Shown here: positions 32,897-43,975 of the stretch, one piece after another
Layout: each line of letters starts with the position of its first letter
How positions within the stretch are numbered: the stretch's first letter is position 1
NCBI GenBank assembly: GCA_018398805.1
Contig: JAGFBZ010000173.1
Location: 35,001 to 99,000 of the forward strand
DNA length: 64,000 nt
Direction of reading: 5' to 3'
Source: Hirundichthys speculiger
Taxonomy: Eukaryota > Chordata > Actinopteri > Beloniformes > Exocoetidae
Position numbers and translations under genes: made by a program
The notes under the pieces: generated by a model
Told to the model about the DNA's origin: nothing
What the model saw: the letters and a program-made list of their open reading frames with translations, nothing else
Database searches by the model: none

Positions 32897-35800
32897 CTGG
32901 GGGGACAGACGGATCAGAACCTTTAAACCAGACCTGATCATCGGTGGGTGTGCGGGCCTCTGCGCGACCACGGGTCCCTGCAGTTTCCTGGTCTGGGACG
33001 TCCAGGTGTTTTAACACAATGCCAGGAGGGAACGATATCAGCACCTGTTGCTGGTCAGTTTCACCTGGCTGGTGTAATTACTGACAAATAACACACATGT
33101 AGAAACTAACCTATGGAAGTATTTCTGTGCCACCTGAGTTTGAATACGAATTTTTAAGACTTAAATTTTTCAGCATCAAAATCAGACTTTGAATTTTAAA
33201 AAACATCAGATTTCTAGCACTGAATTTTTTTTTTTTGCCTCTGAATTTTATTTTGTTAAAATAAATTCAGTGTTAAAAAAATGTGTTGTCTTAAAATATT
33301 CAGTTTTTCAAAATTCAACATGTAAAGAAATTCAACACCCCAAAAATTCAGTGTAAATTTCTGAAAAAAAAAATCAGTGTAAAAAATTCAACCTCAAAAA
33401 ATTCAGTGTAAAAAAATTCAACCTCAAAAAATTCAATGTAAAAAGAACCAGACTCAACATCCGGGTCACCAGGGAGAAGCAATGGATCCCTGTCTCAAGA
33501 TAGTAAGACGGACTGGTCGGCCATGGCAGCAAACTCAGGTGATTACTATCTGGGTGGGTGTCACATGACCAATGGAGCCTAACGTGATTGGCTGGACGTT
33601 GGCTGAATTGAGACAGGGATCGATTGCTTCTCCCTGGTGACCCGGATGTTGAGTCTGGTTCTTTTACACTGAATTTTTGAGGTGAATTTTTTTACACTGA
33701 TTTTTTTTTTTTAGAAATTGAATTTTTTTACACTGAATTTTTTTGAGATGTTGATTTTTTTTTTTACACTGAATTTTTTGGGGTGTTGAATTTTGAAAAA
33801 CTGAATATTTTAAGACAACAATTTTTTTTAACACTGAATTTATTTTAACAAAATAAAATTCAGAGGCAAAAAAAAATTCAGTGCTAGAAATCTGATGTTT
33901 TTTAAAATTCAAAGTCTGATTTTGATGCTGAAAAATTTCAATCTTAAAAATTCATATTCAAACTCAGATGGCACAGAAATACTTCCATACTAACCCAAAC
34001 CCATTTTCTGAAGTCACATGGCCTAAAAGATGAGTCTTTTTTAAATTCTAAGCAGAATAATTGAGCCATCGTTGCTTTTCTGTTCATATTTTTTTGTGGT
34101 TATCTATTCAAAGCATCTGGATGTGGCGTTTGTTCTCCTGAATGCGTACGGACGTGACGTACCAGACGTGCAGGCTGGCCAGAGCGCCCAGGAAAATGCC
34201 GCTCAGGAAAGCGATGGGCACAGCCAGCAGCAAAGAGAGGCAGCGGTACGTCCAGATGCGGGTCTTCTCAAAAACAGCGGCGCTGCACGTCCACACGCCG
34301 TCGGTGCTGTAAGGTCCGGTGAGTTCTGACAGAACGTCTCCGACCTCCACCTGCACGGAGGGAATAAGAGAGACGGCAATATTAACGAAGCTGACGGTGT
34401 GACTCATAAGAAACCATTACGCAGTTAAAGGCACGTAGTGTAGTTCTTCCGCTGAGCGGCGCAGTCCTCGTTTCAGTGATGTCACTGAGGGTTTGTCCAG
34501 TTCTTTTTATATCCATAACACTGTTGAGCCAGGTAGGATCCACTGACCAAGCAAACTGACACTCTGTACTACTCGGAGACAGTTATGTACTAATTGTGCT
34601 TTGCTTCAATAAGATCAAAGAAGAAGACAACTACACTGAAAAAACAGGAAGAAGAAAAGTAAACTAGAAGGGCCAGATAAACATAGAGGGAGCTGAGATG
34701 GTTGCTAAGTGTTTGCATAAACAGTGATGGTGGACATTAATTAGATGAGATGACTCTAACTTGGGAGTCTCTCAGGGCTCTTATCTTGGTCACCATAAGT
34801 TCCTGAAAACTCTTGTTGGGGATATTCTTGACATCTGGGCCACTGAACACATCTGGGCATGCGCGGGCCATAGCAACCAGGCCAACGGGAAAACAAACGC
34901 TCACTGTTGCTAGCGAAGCCGATGCATTTTGCGTTTTGTGCCTGTTCTTTCTGATTTTGTGCAGTTTACGATCGGGGGAAAGATGGTGAAGAACTGTTGC
35001 GTGTTCAACTGCACCAACAATGTTGCTTGTCATTTTATATGATTCCTAGCGAGGCTACTGAGCCTGAAAGAAGGACAAAATGGCTGCACGCTATTAACAG
35101 AGCAGACGGAATTATGGGTGCCCAAATCAGACTACACGTATGTTTGCTCAGCACACTTTGTAACAGGTAAGAAATTGGATTTTTTCAAGATATTTTAGTT
35201 TTTAATTTCTATGTTTAGATCTAATATTTTGACGTGTTTGGGGAAGCCCCATTATAGATCCTTCAGGTCTGGTAAAAAATGCTAGCTCTGTCTGCTGGAG
35301 CTGCTGAATCAAGTGACTGTCGAGAGACTCCATAATATATCTAGCCTATAATTATATACTTACGAGGGGTTTTTACGAGGTAATAGTACACATCTGGGTA
35401 CCCCAAACGAGGCCATTGTTTGGGGTTATTGGTCCAAGAATCGGCTGTGTGCTTGTATGGACACAAATCTAGGCCGACTATGTACAATTTTGCGCTAAAG
35501 CATCTGGCTTCAACTCATCCTGATATTGGTAAGCCATGCTCGCCACCACAGGCACCAGTGAAGTTAAATACAATAAAGACGCTAAAATGGAAATAACTGA
35601 AGGAACTGTGAGTGAAAAACACCTGACGCTTTGAAATCTGCAATTTTATATGCCCCCAATGCTAAAACCAGAAGTGTAACCATGGGCGATCACATGGTGC
35701 GTGACATCACACCAATATCGAGAATGCAACAACAGAAACTACGCCAGATCGCTACTAATGGAAAACATCCTTTCATTGTGCTATTTTTAGAGGACCTAGT

Positions 35801-36800
35801 GTCGTACCTTGGGGTACTCCACTTGAGAAAGTCTGAGAGAACCATGATACTATGTTCCAGATAAGATGAAACTGAAGCAACTTTAACTGGACAGAGAATT
35901 AGAGGAAGAGTAATTAAACTGTCAGTAGTCAGAACACTGAAATAGAGGGGGGGGGGGTGTAACCATGGCCGATCACATGGTGTGTGACGTCACGCCGATA
36001 TCGAGAATGCAACAACAGAAACTACCCCAGATCTCTACTAATGGAAACCATCCTTTCATTGTGCTATTTTTAGAGGACCTAGTGTCGTACCTTGGGGTAC
36101 TCCACTTGAGAAAGTCTGAGAGAACCATGATACTATGTTCCAGATAAGATGAAACTGAAGCAACTTTAACTGGACAGAGAATTAGAGGAAGAGTAATTAA
36201 ACTGTCGGTAGTCAGAACACTGAAATAGAGGGGGGGGGGGTGGTGTAACCATGGCCGATCACATGGTGTGTGACGTCACGCCGATATCGAGAATGCAACA
36301 ACAGAAACTACCCCAGATCTCTACTAATGGAAACCATCCTTTCATTGTGCTATTTTTAGAGGACCTAGTGTCGTACCTTGGGGTACTCCACTTGAGAAAG
36401 TCTGAGAGAACCATGATACTATGTTCCAGATAAGATGAAACTGAAGCAACTTTAACTGGACATAGAATTAGAGGAAGAGTAATTAAACTGTCGGTAGTCA
36501 GAACACTGAAATGGAGGGTCTTTCAGGTTGTCAGGGACCCAAAAGCATGAAGGAAGAGGGAATCAGGACCTTCAGGTGCCGGTTGATGCCGTTCGGGTCT
36601 CTGTCGACGGGACGGGTGGGGGTGGGGGGGGTGGGGGTGGGGGTGGGCGTAGCAGGTGCTGAGAGAGGGATCGACGTTTGTGGGGCAGGAGTCGAATCCT
36701 TGGATGCAAACTCAGGAGGAGGAGGAGGAATGTTTATCTCTTCTTCATCGCCGTCGTTGACCTTACACTCCACCAGCGAGTCGTCGCTCACCGTCATCAT
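32713..36800 (-). CDS. Caveolin-2-like protein, three coding exons, 200 aa
   Basis: Caveolins are hairpin membrane proteins that build caveolae. Exons: 36800-36570, 34350-34163 and 32896-32713, totalling 603 nt in one frame. After an acidic N-terminus (DGDEEEINIPPPPPEF) and a Pro/Thr run (PTPTPTPPTPTRP) comes DRDPNGINRHLK, matching the caveolin-2 DRDP..N.HLK block. Then follow TDGVWTCSAAVFE, the intramembrane hairpin LLLAVPIAFLSGIFLGALAS + LHVW, and NVFIAPFCISV near the C-terminus, with several Cys available for palmitoylation (CAH, CLRSTCTC, CC). The caveolin signature FEDVIAEP is replaced by VGDVLSEL, so this is a divergent member. The start is the ATGATG pair just inside exon 2. The exon 2 donor AAG|GTCCTG is weak, but the join is supported by gapless family alignment. 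Confidence 0.85.
33105..33996. mobile_element. Fold-back element with about 380-bp inverted arms
   Basis: The element (33113-33988) begins ATGGAAGTATTTCTGTGCC and ends GGCACAGAAATACTTCCAT. The arms remain complementary, with small gaps, to about 33505 and from about 33615, enclosing a spacer of roughly 110-120 bp. The flanks actaacct and actaaccc agree at 7 of 8 bases. The arms are dominated by ACTGAATTTTTT-type words. It lies in the second coding intron of the caveolin-like gene. Confidence 0.88.
34163..34350 (-). CDS. Caveolin-like, middle coding exon
   Basis: The acceptor is CCGTGCAG|GTG. It encodes VEVGDVLSELTGPYSTDGVW, then the hairpin region ending SLHVW (split codon TG|). The donor is TG|GTACGT. 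Confidence 0.88.
34983..35168 (+). pseudogene. Second THAP-domain remnant
   Basis: The ATG at 34983 starts MVKNCCVFNCTNN (the C-x4-C of a THAP finger) and soon meets TGA at about 35040. In other frames the domain continues as ATEPERRTKWLHAINRADG and YVCSAHFVTG (the closing CxxH), followed by a GTAAG donor. It therefore has at least two frame changes. It lies in the intron between the caveolin coding exons, on the opposite strand. Confidence 0.6.
35674..36513 (+). repeat. Tandem triplication of a ~285-bp unit
   Basis: Copies begin at 35674, 35957 and 36243 (offsets 283 and 286) with GTGTAACCATGGSCGATCAC. Copies 2 and 3 are almost identical; copy 1 differs at a few sites. Units are separated by a G10-G11 run. 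Each carries the same 60-codon open frame from ATG, which lacks any known domain. It lies about 55 bp downstream of the donor of caveolin exon 2. Confidence 0.92.
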
Positions 36801-36805
36801 CCTCG
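36570..36805 (-). CDS. Caveolin-like, first coding exon (with 5 nt of 5'UTR)
   Basis: The acceptor TTTTCCTTCAG|CG is followed by ATGATG (CDS start 36800). It encodes MMTVSDDSLVEC through the Pro/Thr-rich region to DRDPNGINRHLK. The donor AAG|GTCCTG is a poor consensus. The G-rich plus-strand stretch at 36615-36650 is the complement of the Pro/Thr codons. Confidence 0.85.
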
Positions 36806-37059
36806 CTGAAGGAAAAGGAACAAACACGTTTGCTGTCGGACCACAAAATCAGCTTCACAGGGATGAAATCATTGGTTAAGTAGTACGGCAGACACGCAGA
36901 GTCCAGCTTCCTATGAAGCTGTTTTTAAACACCTCCCAAAAAAAGACGCCGTACCAAGATCTGGAAATAGCAGCTGCTAACTTCAGGGTTATTTTCTGGT
37001 GAGACTCCAGATGGACTCCAGGTGGCGCTCACGCTCCCGCCGGATCAGCGCCAAAAAGT

Positions 37060-38210
37060 AGAAGTATTAGGAAAAAAATTGTAGTTTTCCAGCAAAAACG
37101 TAAGATTTTCTGACCACAAAAAAAAAAAAAAAAAAACAAACAAAAAAAACTAATAAAGTAAATCTATTCTCCTAAAATCACGACTGTGTAATTAAACGTT
37201 GAGTCTTTTTTGGACAAAAGTCGTGATTTTTACATGAAAAAATTTGGTCTTAATTACAAAAAAGTTGTGATGTTGCAAATTGTGCAACTTCACAACAATA
37301 ATTAGTAAATCTTTTTGACATGATGTCATAATTTTATTTTAAAAAAGTTGCGACTTTGAGAAAGACAACATTTTAACATTTCAAATAAATAATAGCTTAG
37401 AAATAAATAATAAGTAATAGATTAGAAAGTCACGATTTCTTAAAAGCAAAAATATGTGATTTTTTACAACAAAAAAACAAAAGTCACAATTATACAACAA
37501 ATAGTCGGGAATTGTTTTTGTCAAGAAGTTGGACTTTTGGGTACATTTTAGGATTTTTACAACAAAAAGTCAGAAAGTCTGAATTTTGTGAAATTTTAGA
37601 TTTCAAGATAGAAATTTGTTTTGTTTTTTTTAACAGGAAAATTGCGAAATCTGTTATATTTACAACAAAAACTTTTATTTTCAGAACATTCACAACAATA
37701 ATTAGTACATTTTTTTGACATTATGTCAAAATTTTATTTAAAAAAGTTTGGGACTGTGGAGAAAGACAAAATTTTAACATTTTAATTAAATAATAGCTTA
37801 GAAATAAATAATAAGTAATAGATTAGAAAGTCATAATTTCTTATAAACTATAATATGCGATTTTTACAACAAAAATGTGCGATTCTACAAAAGTTACAAT
37901 TATACAACAAATAGTCAGGAACTGTTTTTGTCAAGAAGTTGGACTTTTGGGTAAATTTCAGGATTTTTATAACAAAAAGTCAGAAAGTCTGAATTTTGTG
38001 AAATTTTAGATTTCATGACAGAAATTAGTTTTGTTTGTTTTTTTAACAGTAAAATTGCAAAATCTGTCATTTTTACAATAAAAAACTTTTATTTTTAGAA
38101 CATAAGGTCGTAATTTTATATCAGACATTTTTGATTTTGCTAAAGTCAGCAAGAAGATTTAATATCAAATTTGAAAAGTCAACAAAACTTTATGTCAATA
38201 CGACATAAAG
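37060..38210. repeat. AT-rich degenerate array, with an internal duplication
   Basis: It uses the same ACAAAAAGTC and GTGATTTTT vocabulary as 16455-17540. Two blocks of about 430 bp (37300-37735 and about 37730-38100) are clear tandem relatives, sharing GTCAAGAAGTTGGACTTTTG and AACAAAAAGTCAGAAAGTCT. A head GGACTCCAGGTGGCGCTC lies at 37013-37030. Confidence 0.7.
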
Positions 38211-38329
38211 CTCCAGTTATATTCTATTTTATTATAAATGTATAAATGATGTTATAAATAAAGTTTCATTTAACTGAATATCGGTCCTGCTCAGCACTCA
38301 TTTCTTATTCCGAGCCGAACTGAAACAAA

Positions 38330-38700
38330 TCCGGACCTGATCCCGGGCCGGTCCGTTTTTAAATCCGACTCCGGGTCAGACGGGCGCTGCGCTCGTGGGG
38401 ATCTTCATGCGCGCGGAGCTGCAGGAGCGGGATCACGTGGCGCTTACCTTGCTCAGACTGCGGTTCTGATCCCGTACCAGTGACGGAGACTGTCCCGGAG
38501 ACCGTCCCGGAGAGGGACAGGTCCAGAGACTCAGTGAGGACGGTCCTGCGGCTCAATCCCGGCGTCCCGCGGAGCGGCTGCGGCGCACCTGCGGAGCTTC
38601 ACGCGGACTGGCGGGAGCGCAAATGTGCTGCGGTGCCTCTTTTTTTTCGTGCATGTGCGTGCGTGCGCGTGTCCATCTTGGTCGGCTGTGTTAAGGGGTT
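38330..38700 (-). promoter_or_regulatory. CpG-rich promoter and non-coding exon 1 of the caveolin-like gene
   Basis: This is a CpG-dense segment with a strong donor CAAG|GTAAGC (exon end 38448, GT at 38447-38446). Exon 1 has no in-frame ATG upstream of the coding exon, and an in-frame TGA lies near 38590, so it is judged 5'UTR. The start site (about 38640) is a guess. Confidence 0.6.
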
Positions 38701-39359
38701 ATTTTAGGAGGAGCGGGTGAGTCCAGATCACATTACGGTTCTGGGAAGCTTCCTGAATGCAGAAAATGGAGCAACGTCACGCCCCGTTATTACAGGGACA
38801 AACTGTTAATCCACATTAATAATCTAACTGTTAGTTTTTGATTAACATCACATTTGAGAGTTTACATATGAGACCAGCCCAGAGTCCACGTAACTGGGCT
38901 GGTCTCCCTCACTCATGATCAAGACCTCCAGATCCTCGAACCCCTAACACCTGACCAGGTGAGGTCGATTCACCTTTTTCCTCTGGAGAGTCACGGCCTC
39001 AGATTCGAAGGTGCAGCCTCACAGTTGGCTGTGAACTAGAGGTCTTAGGAACAACCCGACAACCTGAAAACCCGAGGTTCCGACCCGACCCGAATCGGGT
39101 CTCGGGTCCATTCAAAAGACGTGACTCTGGGTTCGGGTCGGAATCGGTACAGTTAGTCTCTGGTCCGGTCGGTGCTCTCTGACAGACTGGGTCCACGTTT
39201 AGGTAAAGATATTAGCGGTGGCAGCCAATGTCAGGACTCTGGGCAGTTTAATTAATTATTCATTAACGTGGCGTATTTGTCATGAAACAATCGTGTTGCC
39301 GTAGCGTAACCAAAAAACAAAGAAACCCAAACAGTCACTAGACCTCCAGGCCAGACAGG

Positions 39360-40150
39360 AAGAGTCCAGGGGGTCGGCCTCGGCGCCAGAAGGAGGCCCA
39401 AAACAGTCCAGGGGGTCGGCTTCGTCGCCAGAAGGAAGCCCAAAACAGTCCAGGGGGTCGGCCTCGGTGCCGGACGGAGTACCAAAACAGTCCAGGGGGT
39501 CGGCCTCGATGCCGGACGGAGTACCAAAACAGTCCAGGGGGTCGGCCTCGGTGCCAGAAGGAGGCCCAAAACAGTCCAGGGGGTCGGCCTCGGTGCCAGA
39601 AGGAGGCCCAAAACAGTCCAGGGGGTCGGCCTCGGTGCCGGACGGAGGACCAAAACAGTTCAGGGAATCGGCCTCTGCGCCGGAAGGAGGCCCAAAACAG
39701 TCCAGGGGGTCGGCCTCGGTGCCGGACGGAGGACCAAAACAGTCCAGGGGGTCGGCCTCGGTGCCGGAAGGAGGACCAAAACAGTCCAGGGGGTCGGCCT
39801 CTGAGCCGGACGGAGGACCAAAACAGTCCAGGGGGTCGGCCTCGGCTCCGGAAGGAGTCACAAAACAGTCCAGGGGGTCGGCCTCGGTGCCGGAAGGAGG
39901 ACCAAAACAGTCCAGGGGGTCGGCCTCGGTGCCGGACGGAGGACCAAAACAGTCCAGGGGGTCGGCCTCGGTGCCAGACGGAGGACCAATACAGTCCAGG
40001 GGGTCGGCCTCGGTGCCGGACAGAGGCCTTAAAACAGTCCAGGGGGTCGGCCTCGGCGCCAGAAGGAGGCCCAAAACAGTCCAGGGGGTCGGCCTCGGCG
40101 CCGGAAGGAGGCCCAAAACAGTCCAGGGGGTCGGCCTTGGCGCCTGGCAG
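39360..40150. repeat. 42-bp minisatellite, 19 copies
   Basis: Units are anchored by CAGGGGGTCGGCCTCG at 39367, 39409, 39451 and so on to 40124. The period is 42 bp with a single 43-bp unit near 40020. The period is a multiple of three and stop-free, so 14-residue periodic frames (VPEGGPKQSRGSAS on plus, GTEADPLDCFGPPS on minus) run for up to 300 codons without an ATG or splice support. Confidence 0.93.
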
Positions 40151-40285
40151 ACGGCAGAGACAGTTCAGGCAGACGGCCGCCACGCCGGCGGACTGGAACC
40201 AGGAACAGACGAGGCGGACCACTAAAGACAGGGAGAGAGGCCAACTTGACAGACACACACAGGGCTGCCATGGCCGACCCAGGAC

Positions 40286-40975
40286 ATGACACCTGGGGTA
40301 CCGGCCAGACTAAATAACTGTTTTGATATCTACCAGTCAGGTTTTCTGCCACATCACAGCACTGAGACTGCTCCAGTTAAGGTGCTTAATGACATCCACT
40401 TGAACATAGATGGTGGAAACATTTCAGTCCTGGTACTACTGGATCTCAGTGCTGCATTTGACACGGTTGACCATAACATCTGACTAGACCTGCTGAAAAA
40501 CTGCGTAGGGCTTTCTGGCACTGCATTAAATTGGTTTATGTCCTATCTAAAAGACAGGGACTACTTTGTGTCTATAGGTAACTATAAATCTGAGCAAACT
40601 AAAATAACCTGTGGAGTTCCCCAAGGCTCCATCCTGGGGCCACTGCTGTTCAACATCTACATGCTCCCACTCGCTCAAATTATGAAAAACAACAAAATCT
40701 GTTACCACAACTATGCTGATACACACAAATCTACAAAACCATATCAAATTAGAGACTGGACGTGTCAGAACTTCCTTCAGTTGAATGAAGACGAAAATGA
40801 AATACTAGTTTTTCACATCTGGAACAAACTCCCAGAAACCTGCAGGTCTGCTGACACTCACCAGTCTTAAATCAGGGTTAAAAACTTTTCTATTTACCGC
40901 CTTTTATCAAAACAACTGATAACTAACTTTAATTTCATGCATTGTATTCTATCTTCGTTGAGGGTTTCAACATTT
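40286..40975 (+). pseudogene. LINE reverse-transcriptase fragment
   Basis: It encodes IYQSGFLPHHSTETA, VLLDLSAAFDTVDHNI, a stop, [31 protein letters not shown] and NYADT, where the catalytic YADD is degraded. It then jumps to the C-terminal IWNKLP motif. It belongs to the same LINE group as the fragment at 20320 and has a larger internal deletion. It begins immediately to the right of the 42-bp array. Confidence 0.88.
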
Positions 40976-40979
40976 ATTT

Positions 40980-42300
40980 TTTCATATTTTATCAATATAT
41001 CAGCTGTTGGCAGACGACAAACTGCCGTGCGTTGAGGTGCCAATCACGGAGCAGATGGAGGCGGGACTTCCTGTCAAAGTTCTTTTTTTTAACCAAGGGA
41101 AGGCGGAGTCTTCCAACACAAGAAAACAAGGAAAGGAAACGCAGGTCAGAAACACAGGATGGACCAGCAAGGAGGCAGGGAAGGACAAGGCTGTATATGG
41201 GGGCGGGGCCTGATGAGACACAGGTGGAAACCGCCAGGACACATGGGACAAAACAGAACTCAACAAGACAAAGACAGACTTTCAGAATAAAGCAGGAAGT
41301 AAGGAAACAGGAGACGAGGAACACAAGAAACGAGAACGAAGAAAAAGCCCAAAATTCCCTACGTATCTGCAGACAGGTGTGGTGAGCACACCTGTCTCTC
41401 AGCAACATTTACAACTTTCTGATGGTTTTACAACTTATTTTTATTTGATTTTTTTAAAAATATTTTATTTGTTTCTACACTGATACAATACTGTAGAGAT
41501 ATTATCTAACTCTATTCCATTGACAGCAGCGTCATTAAATAACCAGGATGTACAATTTAATGATGATGAACAGCAACGTTTCCAGCTGAATGAATGTCCT
41601 CGTCCTTCCAGGCGTGTTGTTCAAACCAGTCTGCAGAGGATTGTTGTTTTTGTTGATATATCAGAAGATGTGGTGTCAGCCAGAAATCACTTACCCTGCC
41701 TTTAATGCCTCACAGTTTGAGCCAGAATACAGAAGCACAGGTAAAGAAAATCTTACCTGGGTTGAAGGATTTGAATATTTTAGTTTTCTTTACAGCTCTG
41801 GGATACTTTTTATTGAATTATTTATGCCCACAGTGTCACATATGCTATTTCTAAATCGCACATTCCCTGTGGAATAAAGTTAAATATGTTTTAAATATAC
41901 CAACAACACCTTTTTTATAATTCATCACTTTTCTTTATTATATTCTTTTTTTTTTCCCCACATATACAGTTGGACACAGTAAATTTAGTGACATCATCAA
42001 ACAAAACACCAGGATGTTTTAATCATAGAAGCAGAATTGATTCAAAGCAACGCCTCTACTTCCATGTTTTCATCGCTGAAACAGGACAGAGAGGAGATCA
42101 CGCGTGTAAAAATGATTCCCGTGTTTTTGACTACGGCCTGTGGTTGAAACTAAACCGTGGGGGGGGCTGGGGGGTATGGAAGAGATAAAGCAGAGTTTTT
42201 AATTGTGGCTCCTAAATGCCTGTTATTTCCACAGCTCAAACCAGAGGAAGTCACCTTTAGCTCTGATACGGGGGCCATTTTGGCTCTTGAGGGCTCCGAT
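40980..42300. other. Intergenic sequence without recognised genes
   Basis: This lies between the caveolin promoter and the ARHGAP4-like 3' end. It contains a CA/GA-rich stretch at about 41100-41340 with aggaacacaagaaacgag-type words, possibly part of an old retroelement. Frames at 41520 and 41590 show no domain. Confidence 0.35.
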
Positions 42301-42308
42301 TCCAGTTG

Positions 42309-42570
42309 AAGAGTAATGGCGCGTTCCATTTGACTTGGAAGTCGGAAGTTGGAGCTGGAGATGCACGTTAGATATCTCTGGCGAAGGTAAAACCTGTCAC
42401 ATGACCAACACCGACGCCAGCGCAGTTAAAGCATCTTAGTCCGGTTTCAGGACTATCGATGCGCAGGATGACTGTCTGGGGTTTCAGGGTCGGGGTATAT
42501 CAGACCCCCGACATGTTTCTACCGGCAGCTCTGGAAATCCGACTTCAAAGTCCAACGGGAAGGCGGCGCC
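42309..42570. mobile_element. Possible MITE with imperfect inverted ends
   Basis: GCGTTCCATTTGACTTGGAA plus GTCGG near 42311 is mirrored by CCGACTTCAAAGTCCAACGG near 42540. A flanking duplication was not established. Confidence 0.4.
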
Positions 42571-42867
42571 AGTAAACCAAAGACCTGAGTGAGAACTTCT
42601 CTCTTCTTCTTCCTTCAGAGCCAAACCTGAGTCAGCCCGTCTGTCACTGCTGAAGCCCTGAGATCCGGCCGTCGGTCCGGCCCGTTTGTCACATGTGAAG
42701 GGGAAAGTGTTTTCAGTCAAACTGCATGCTGCTCGAAACAAACGGTTCTCCAGCGAACGAACGTGGAGCCCAGAAGTGTTCAATGTTTATTAAAATGAAG
42801 AACTGCACGAGTAAAAAGAGGTTTAATACAACGTTTAAGCTCACAGGCTCAACGACTGCTACGGTGA

Positions 42868-43600
42868 ACAGATGGATGGATGGATGGATGAACGGATGAA
42901 TGAATGAATGAACAGATGAATGAATGAACGAATGGATGAATGAATGAATGAACAGATGAATGAATGAACGGATGAATGGATGGATGGATGAACAGACGCA
43001 CAGGTCAACAAATGCTACAATGAATGGATGGATGAATGAACGAATGGATAAATGAACGGACGAATGAACGGATGAATGAACAGACTCACGGGATCAACAA
43101 CTGCTACGATGAATCGATGGATAAATGAATAGATGAATTAATGAATAGATGAATTAATGGACGGATGAATGAATGGATGAATAAATGGATGGATGAATGA
43201 ATGGACGAATGAACGGATGAATGAATGGATGGTTGAATGAATGGATGAATAAATAAGCTGATGAACGAATGGATGGATGAATGGATGGATAGATGAATGG
43301 ATGGTTGAATGAATGGATGAATAAATAAACTGATGAACGAACGGATGGATGAATGGATGGATAGATGAATGGACGATTGGATGGATGAATGAACAGACTC
43401 ACCGGCTCAACAACTGCTACAATGAATGGATGGACGAATGAACGTATGAATGAATGAATGAATGAATGGATGGATGAATGAATGAATGGATGAATGAACG
43501 TATGAATGAATGAATGAATGGATGAATGGATGGATGAATGAATGAATGAATGAATGGATGAATGAATGAATGAATGAATGAATGAATGGATGACTCACAC
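42868..43600. repeat. GAAT/GGAT tetranucleotide array
   Basis: About 730 bp of (GAATGGAT)n-type units, interrupted by near-identical islands containing GCTCAACAACTGCTAC (about 42850, 43000, 43095 and 43400). This shows higher-order duplication of array plus island. The Ile/His/Ser frames are artefacts. Confidence 0.9.
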
Positions 43601-43680
43601 CAACGTAGAACTCTGACATCCTGCAACAGAACCTAACCGGCCGATTTCCGTCCTTGGATCCACTAACTGAAGCGCCGGCA

Positions 43681-43975
43681 GGATGAAGGGATGAAGGGAT
43701 GAAGGGATGAAGGGATGAAGAGATGACTTCAGGTGAAAATGATGAGCTCGTCTCATCGTTAGAAGTTAGACGTGTGGTTGTGAACTCTGATGTATCTGTG
43801 AATGTTCACGTACAACCGGTTACGTCCGGTCACGTCCGGTCACGACCGGTCACGTCCGGTCACGTCCGGTTACGTACGGTCACGTCCGGTCACGTCCGGT
43901 CACGTCTGGTTACGTCCGGTCACGTCCGGTCACGTCCGGTTACGACCGGTTATGTCCGGTTACGTCCGGTCTGAG
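43681..43975. repeat. Two 10-bp arrays: GATGAAGGGA, then GGTCACGTCC
   Basis: At 43681-43722 there are four copies of gatgaaggga. At 43808-43972 there are about 16-17 copies of a 10-bp unit (ggtcacgtcc, with ttacg and tcacga variants), each holding a CACGTCCGG core. Confidence 0.9.

Noticed and set aside
36531..36827. Minus-strand frame starting MFVPFPSARMM
   Set aside because: The first residues are translated from the intron acceptor (TTTTCCTTCAG); the start was moved to the ATGATG pair at 36800.
38359..38556. Upstream coding exon for the caveolin-like gene
   Set aside because: The frame can be joined in phase, but it starts at TTG, has no ATG and meets an in-frame TGA near 38590, so it is treated as 5'UTR.
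39280..40258. Long open frames of 250-306 codons on both strands
   Set aside because: They are produced by a stop-free 42-bp tandem repeat whose period is a multiple of three. They lack an ATG at the proposed starts and any splice or domain support.
42868..43720. Possible CRISPR-like alternation of repeats and unique islands
   Set aside because: This is a vertebrate GAAT/GGAT microsatellite with duplicated islands; repeat length and spacing are irregular and no cas genes exist.
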